Shown here: positions 6,184-7,216 of the stretch, in pieces
How the letters are laid out: each line of letters opens with the position of its first letter
How positions within the stretch are numbered: the stretch's first letter is position 1
Assembly: GCA_020853255.1 (NCBI GenBank)
Contig: JADYZI010000096.1
Location: 1-7,216 of the forward strand
DNA: 7,216 bases
Origin: Acidobacteriota bacterium
Lineage (GTDB): Bacteria > Acidobacteriota > Blastocatellia > Pyrinomonadales > Pyrinomonadaceae
Reading direction: 5' to 3'
Position numbers and translations under genes: made by a program
Notes under the pieces: generated by a model
The model's database searches: none
Told to the model about the DNA's origin: nothing
What the model saw: only the letters and a program-made list of their open reading frames with translations

Positions 6184-7216
6184 CTAAGTATGAATGTTCA
6201 GGTCCTCGACAACAAGCTGCAATCGCCGAACGCCCTGCCATGTATTGGCATCGGCTGTGTAAGCCAATTCGATGCCGGAACCGGGCGCGAAAGTTTGCCC
6301 ATTTGATCGTTCGACGCCGTCCCACCACACCGCCTCGAACCGTTTTCGATTCGCGTCGGCAAGATCAAATTTTAGGTGTTTCTCTTTCATCACCAACGGA
6401 TCGCGCAGCAGCGTAAGCCCGCGGGTGACGAAAACGGGCTTGGAATTCCCGACGCCGAAAGGTTCAAGGCACGATAGGCGGTCCAGCAGGTCAAGCCCAA
6501 GGGTATCTGTGGTCACAACCGCATCGATATTCAATACCGGCATCGGATCGGAGTCGCCGAGCGCGGTACGCGTAAATTCATCCAGCCTTTTTCGCAGCTC
6601 ATCTACCCGGCTTGTTTCTATTTGAAGTCCCGCCGCCGCCGCATGGCCGCCAAACTGGACAAAAATATCGGAGCAATTCTCAAGGGCGTTAAGGAGGTGG
6701 AAATCGCCGACCGTCCGGGCGCTTCCGTGCGCCACGCCGTTCTCGACCGAAAGCACTATCGTCGGCTTGTTCAGCTTCTCTGCTATCCTCGAGGCCGCCA
6801 ATCCGATAACACCGCGGTGCCAGCCTTCGCCGCCAACGACACCAAATTGATGGTCGGGAAACTGGACCGCCTCAAACAACGCTTTTTCGGTGATCTCCTG
6901 CTGCATCCGCTGCCGCTCGCGGTTGCGACTGTCGAGCAGGCCGGCAAAGCGCCGTGCCGACGCTGGTTCGCTCGATTCGAGCAATTCGACGACGTGGCGT
7001 GCAACGTCCATCCGACCGGCGGCGTTTATTCGCGGAGCGATCCGGAATCCGATGTGGAGACTGGTCATTTCGTCGGTACAGTCCGAAACTTCCATCAATG
7101 CACGCAAGCCGTGATTTCGCGTCCTGGTCAATTGACGAAGCCCAAGCGAAACGATCGATCTGTTCTCCCCGGTCAGCTTCATCACATCGGCAACGGTGCC
7201 GATCGCGGCTATCTCA
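6184..7216 (-). CDS. recJ: Single-stranded-DNA exonuclease RecJ, C-terminal part (5' end outside window)
   Basis: RecJ degrades single-stranded DNA 5' to 3' in recombination, mismatch and base-excision repair. The frame is open through the right edge, so the N-terminal DHH catalytic motifs are missing; 343 residues remain. The fragment begins with the family segment AIGTVADVMKLTGENR, followed by FRIAPRINAAGRM (58-70), which belongs to the conserved RecJ core. The DHHA1 part is recognised by GWHRGVIGLAASRIAEKL (131-148), HGSARTVGDFHLLNALE (163-179) and the substrate-binding GGHAAAAG (189-196). The EPFGVGNSKPVF segment (251-262) then leads into the C-terminal OB-type region. The family's usual order is intact, with no frameshift. 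The stop (TAG, 6186-6184) lies 5 bases before the start of the LptC/LptA-like gene, so recJ is the upstream member of the same leftward operon. Confidence 0.96.
   Translation of the reverse strand, partial: EIAAIGTVADVMKLTGENRSIVSLGLRQLTRTRNHGLRALMEVSDCTDEMTSLHIGFRIAPRINAAGRMDVARHVVELLESSEPASARRFAGLLDSRNRERQRMQQEITEKALFEAVQFPDHQFGVVGGEGWHRGVIGLAASRIAEKLNKPTIVLSVENGVAHGSARTVGDFHLLNALENCSDIFVQFGGHAAAAGLQIETSRVDELRKRLDEFTRTALGDSDPMPVLNIDAVVTTDTLGLDLLDRLSCLEPFGVGNSKPVFVTRGLTLLRDPLVMKEKHLKFDLADANRKRFEAVWWDGVERSNGQTFAPGSGIELAYTADANTWQGVRRLQLVVEDLNIHT

Noticed and set aside
6179..6328. 50-codon upstream extension of the LptC/LptA-like frame
   Set aside because: It overlaps the conserved recJ end, is Arg/Cys-rich and would bury the membrane anchor behind an unlikely leader; GTG 6178 fits better.

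Overview
The window looks like a chromosomal stretch from a Gram-negative (diderm) bacterium: it carries lipopolysaccharide-export genes of the Lpt system beside housekeeping genes. Base composition is moderately GC-rich. Start codons include GTG and TTG, and genes are tightly packed. The order recJ - lptC/A-like - lptB, with a very long OstA-repeat protein, suggests Acidobacteriota (perhaps a Blastocatellia-type lineage). That assignment is inference from gene style, not a search result. I see no phage, transposon, tRNA, rRNA or CRISPR sequence.

Layout. The left half reads rightward. It starts with the 3' part of pyrG (CTP synthase; glutaminase domain complete, synthetase domain cut off by the window edge). 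A 190-base gap follows, dominated by a large imperfect palindrome built from repeated TTTCGTG/CACGAAA units (782-884). Next come two translationally coupled genes: a stand-alone formyltransferase (934-1716) and a NodB-type polysaccharide deacetylase (1713-2684). The right half reads leftward: the 3' part of recJ (to 6184), then, 5 bases later, an 874-residue membrane-anchored periplasmic protein (3554-6178) with an LptC-like front and a long series of OstA/LptA-like beta-strand repeats, then lptB (2688-3476). The two halves meet tail to tail with only 3 bases between stop codons.

How the genes may work together. LptB is the ATPase that powers LPS extraction from the inner membrane. LptC and LptA normally form the periplasmic bridge. 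Here one large protein sits where lptC and lptA would be, so it may supply much or all of the bridge in one chain. The formyltransferase and deacetylase form a plausible two-step amino-sugar remodelling pair: deacetylation exposes an amine and formylation caps it. Their position beside the Lpt genes hints at a surface glycan, but no substrate can be read from the sequence. PyrG (CTP supply, also needed for CMP-sugar and phospholipid precursors) and RecJ (DNA repair) are housekeeping neighbours.

The most interesting items are the giant LptC/LptA-like protein with its repeat series and single cysteine pair, the coupled formyltransferase-deacetylase pair, and the palindromic repeat element after pyrG.
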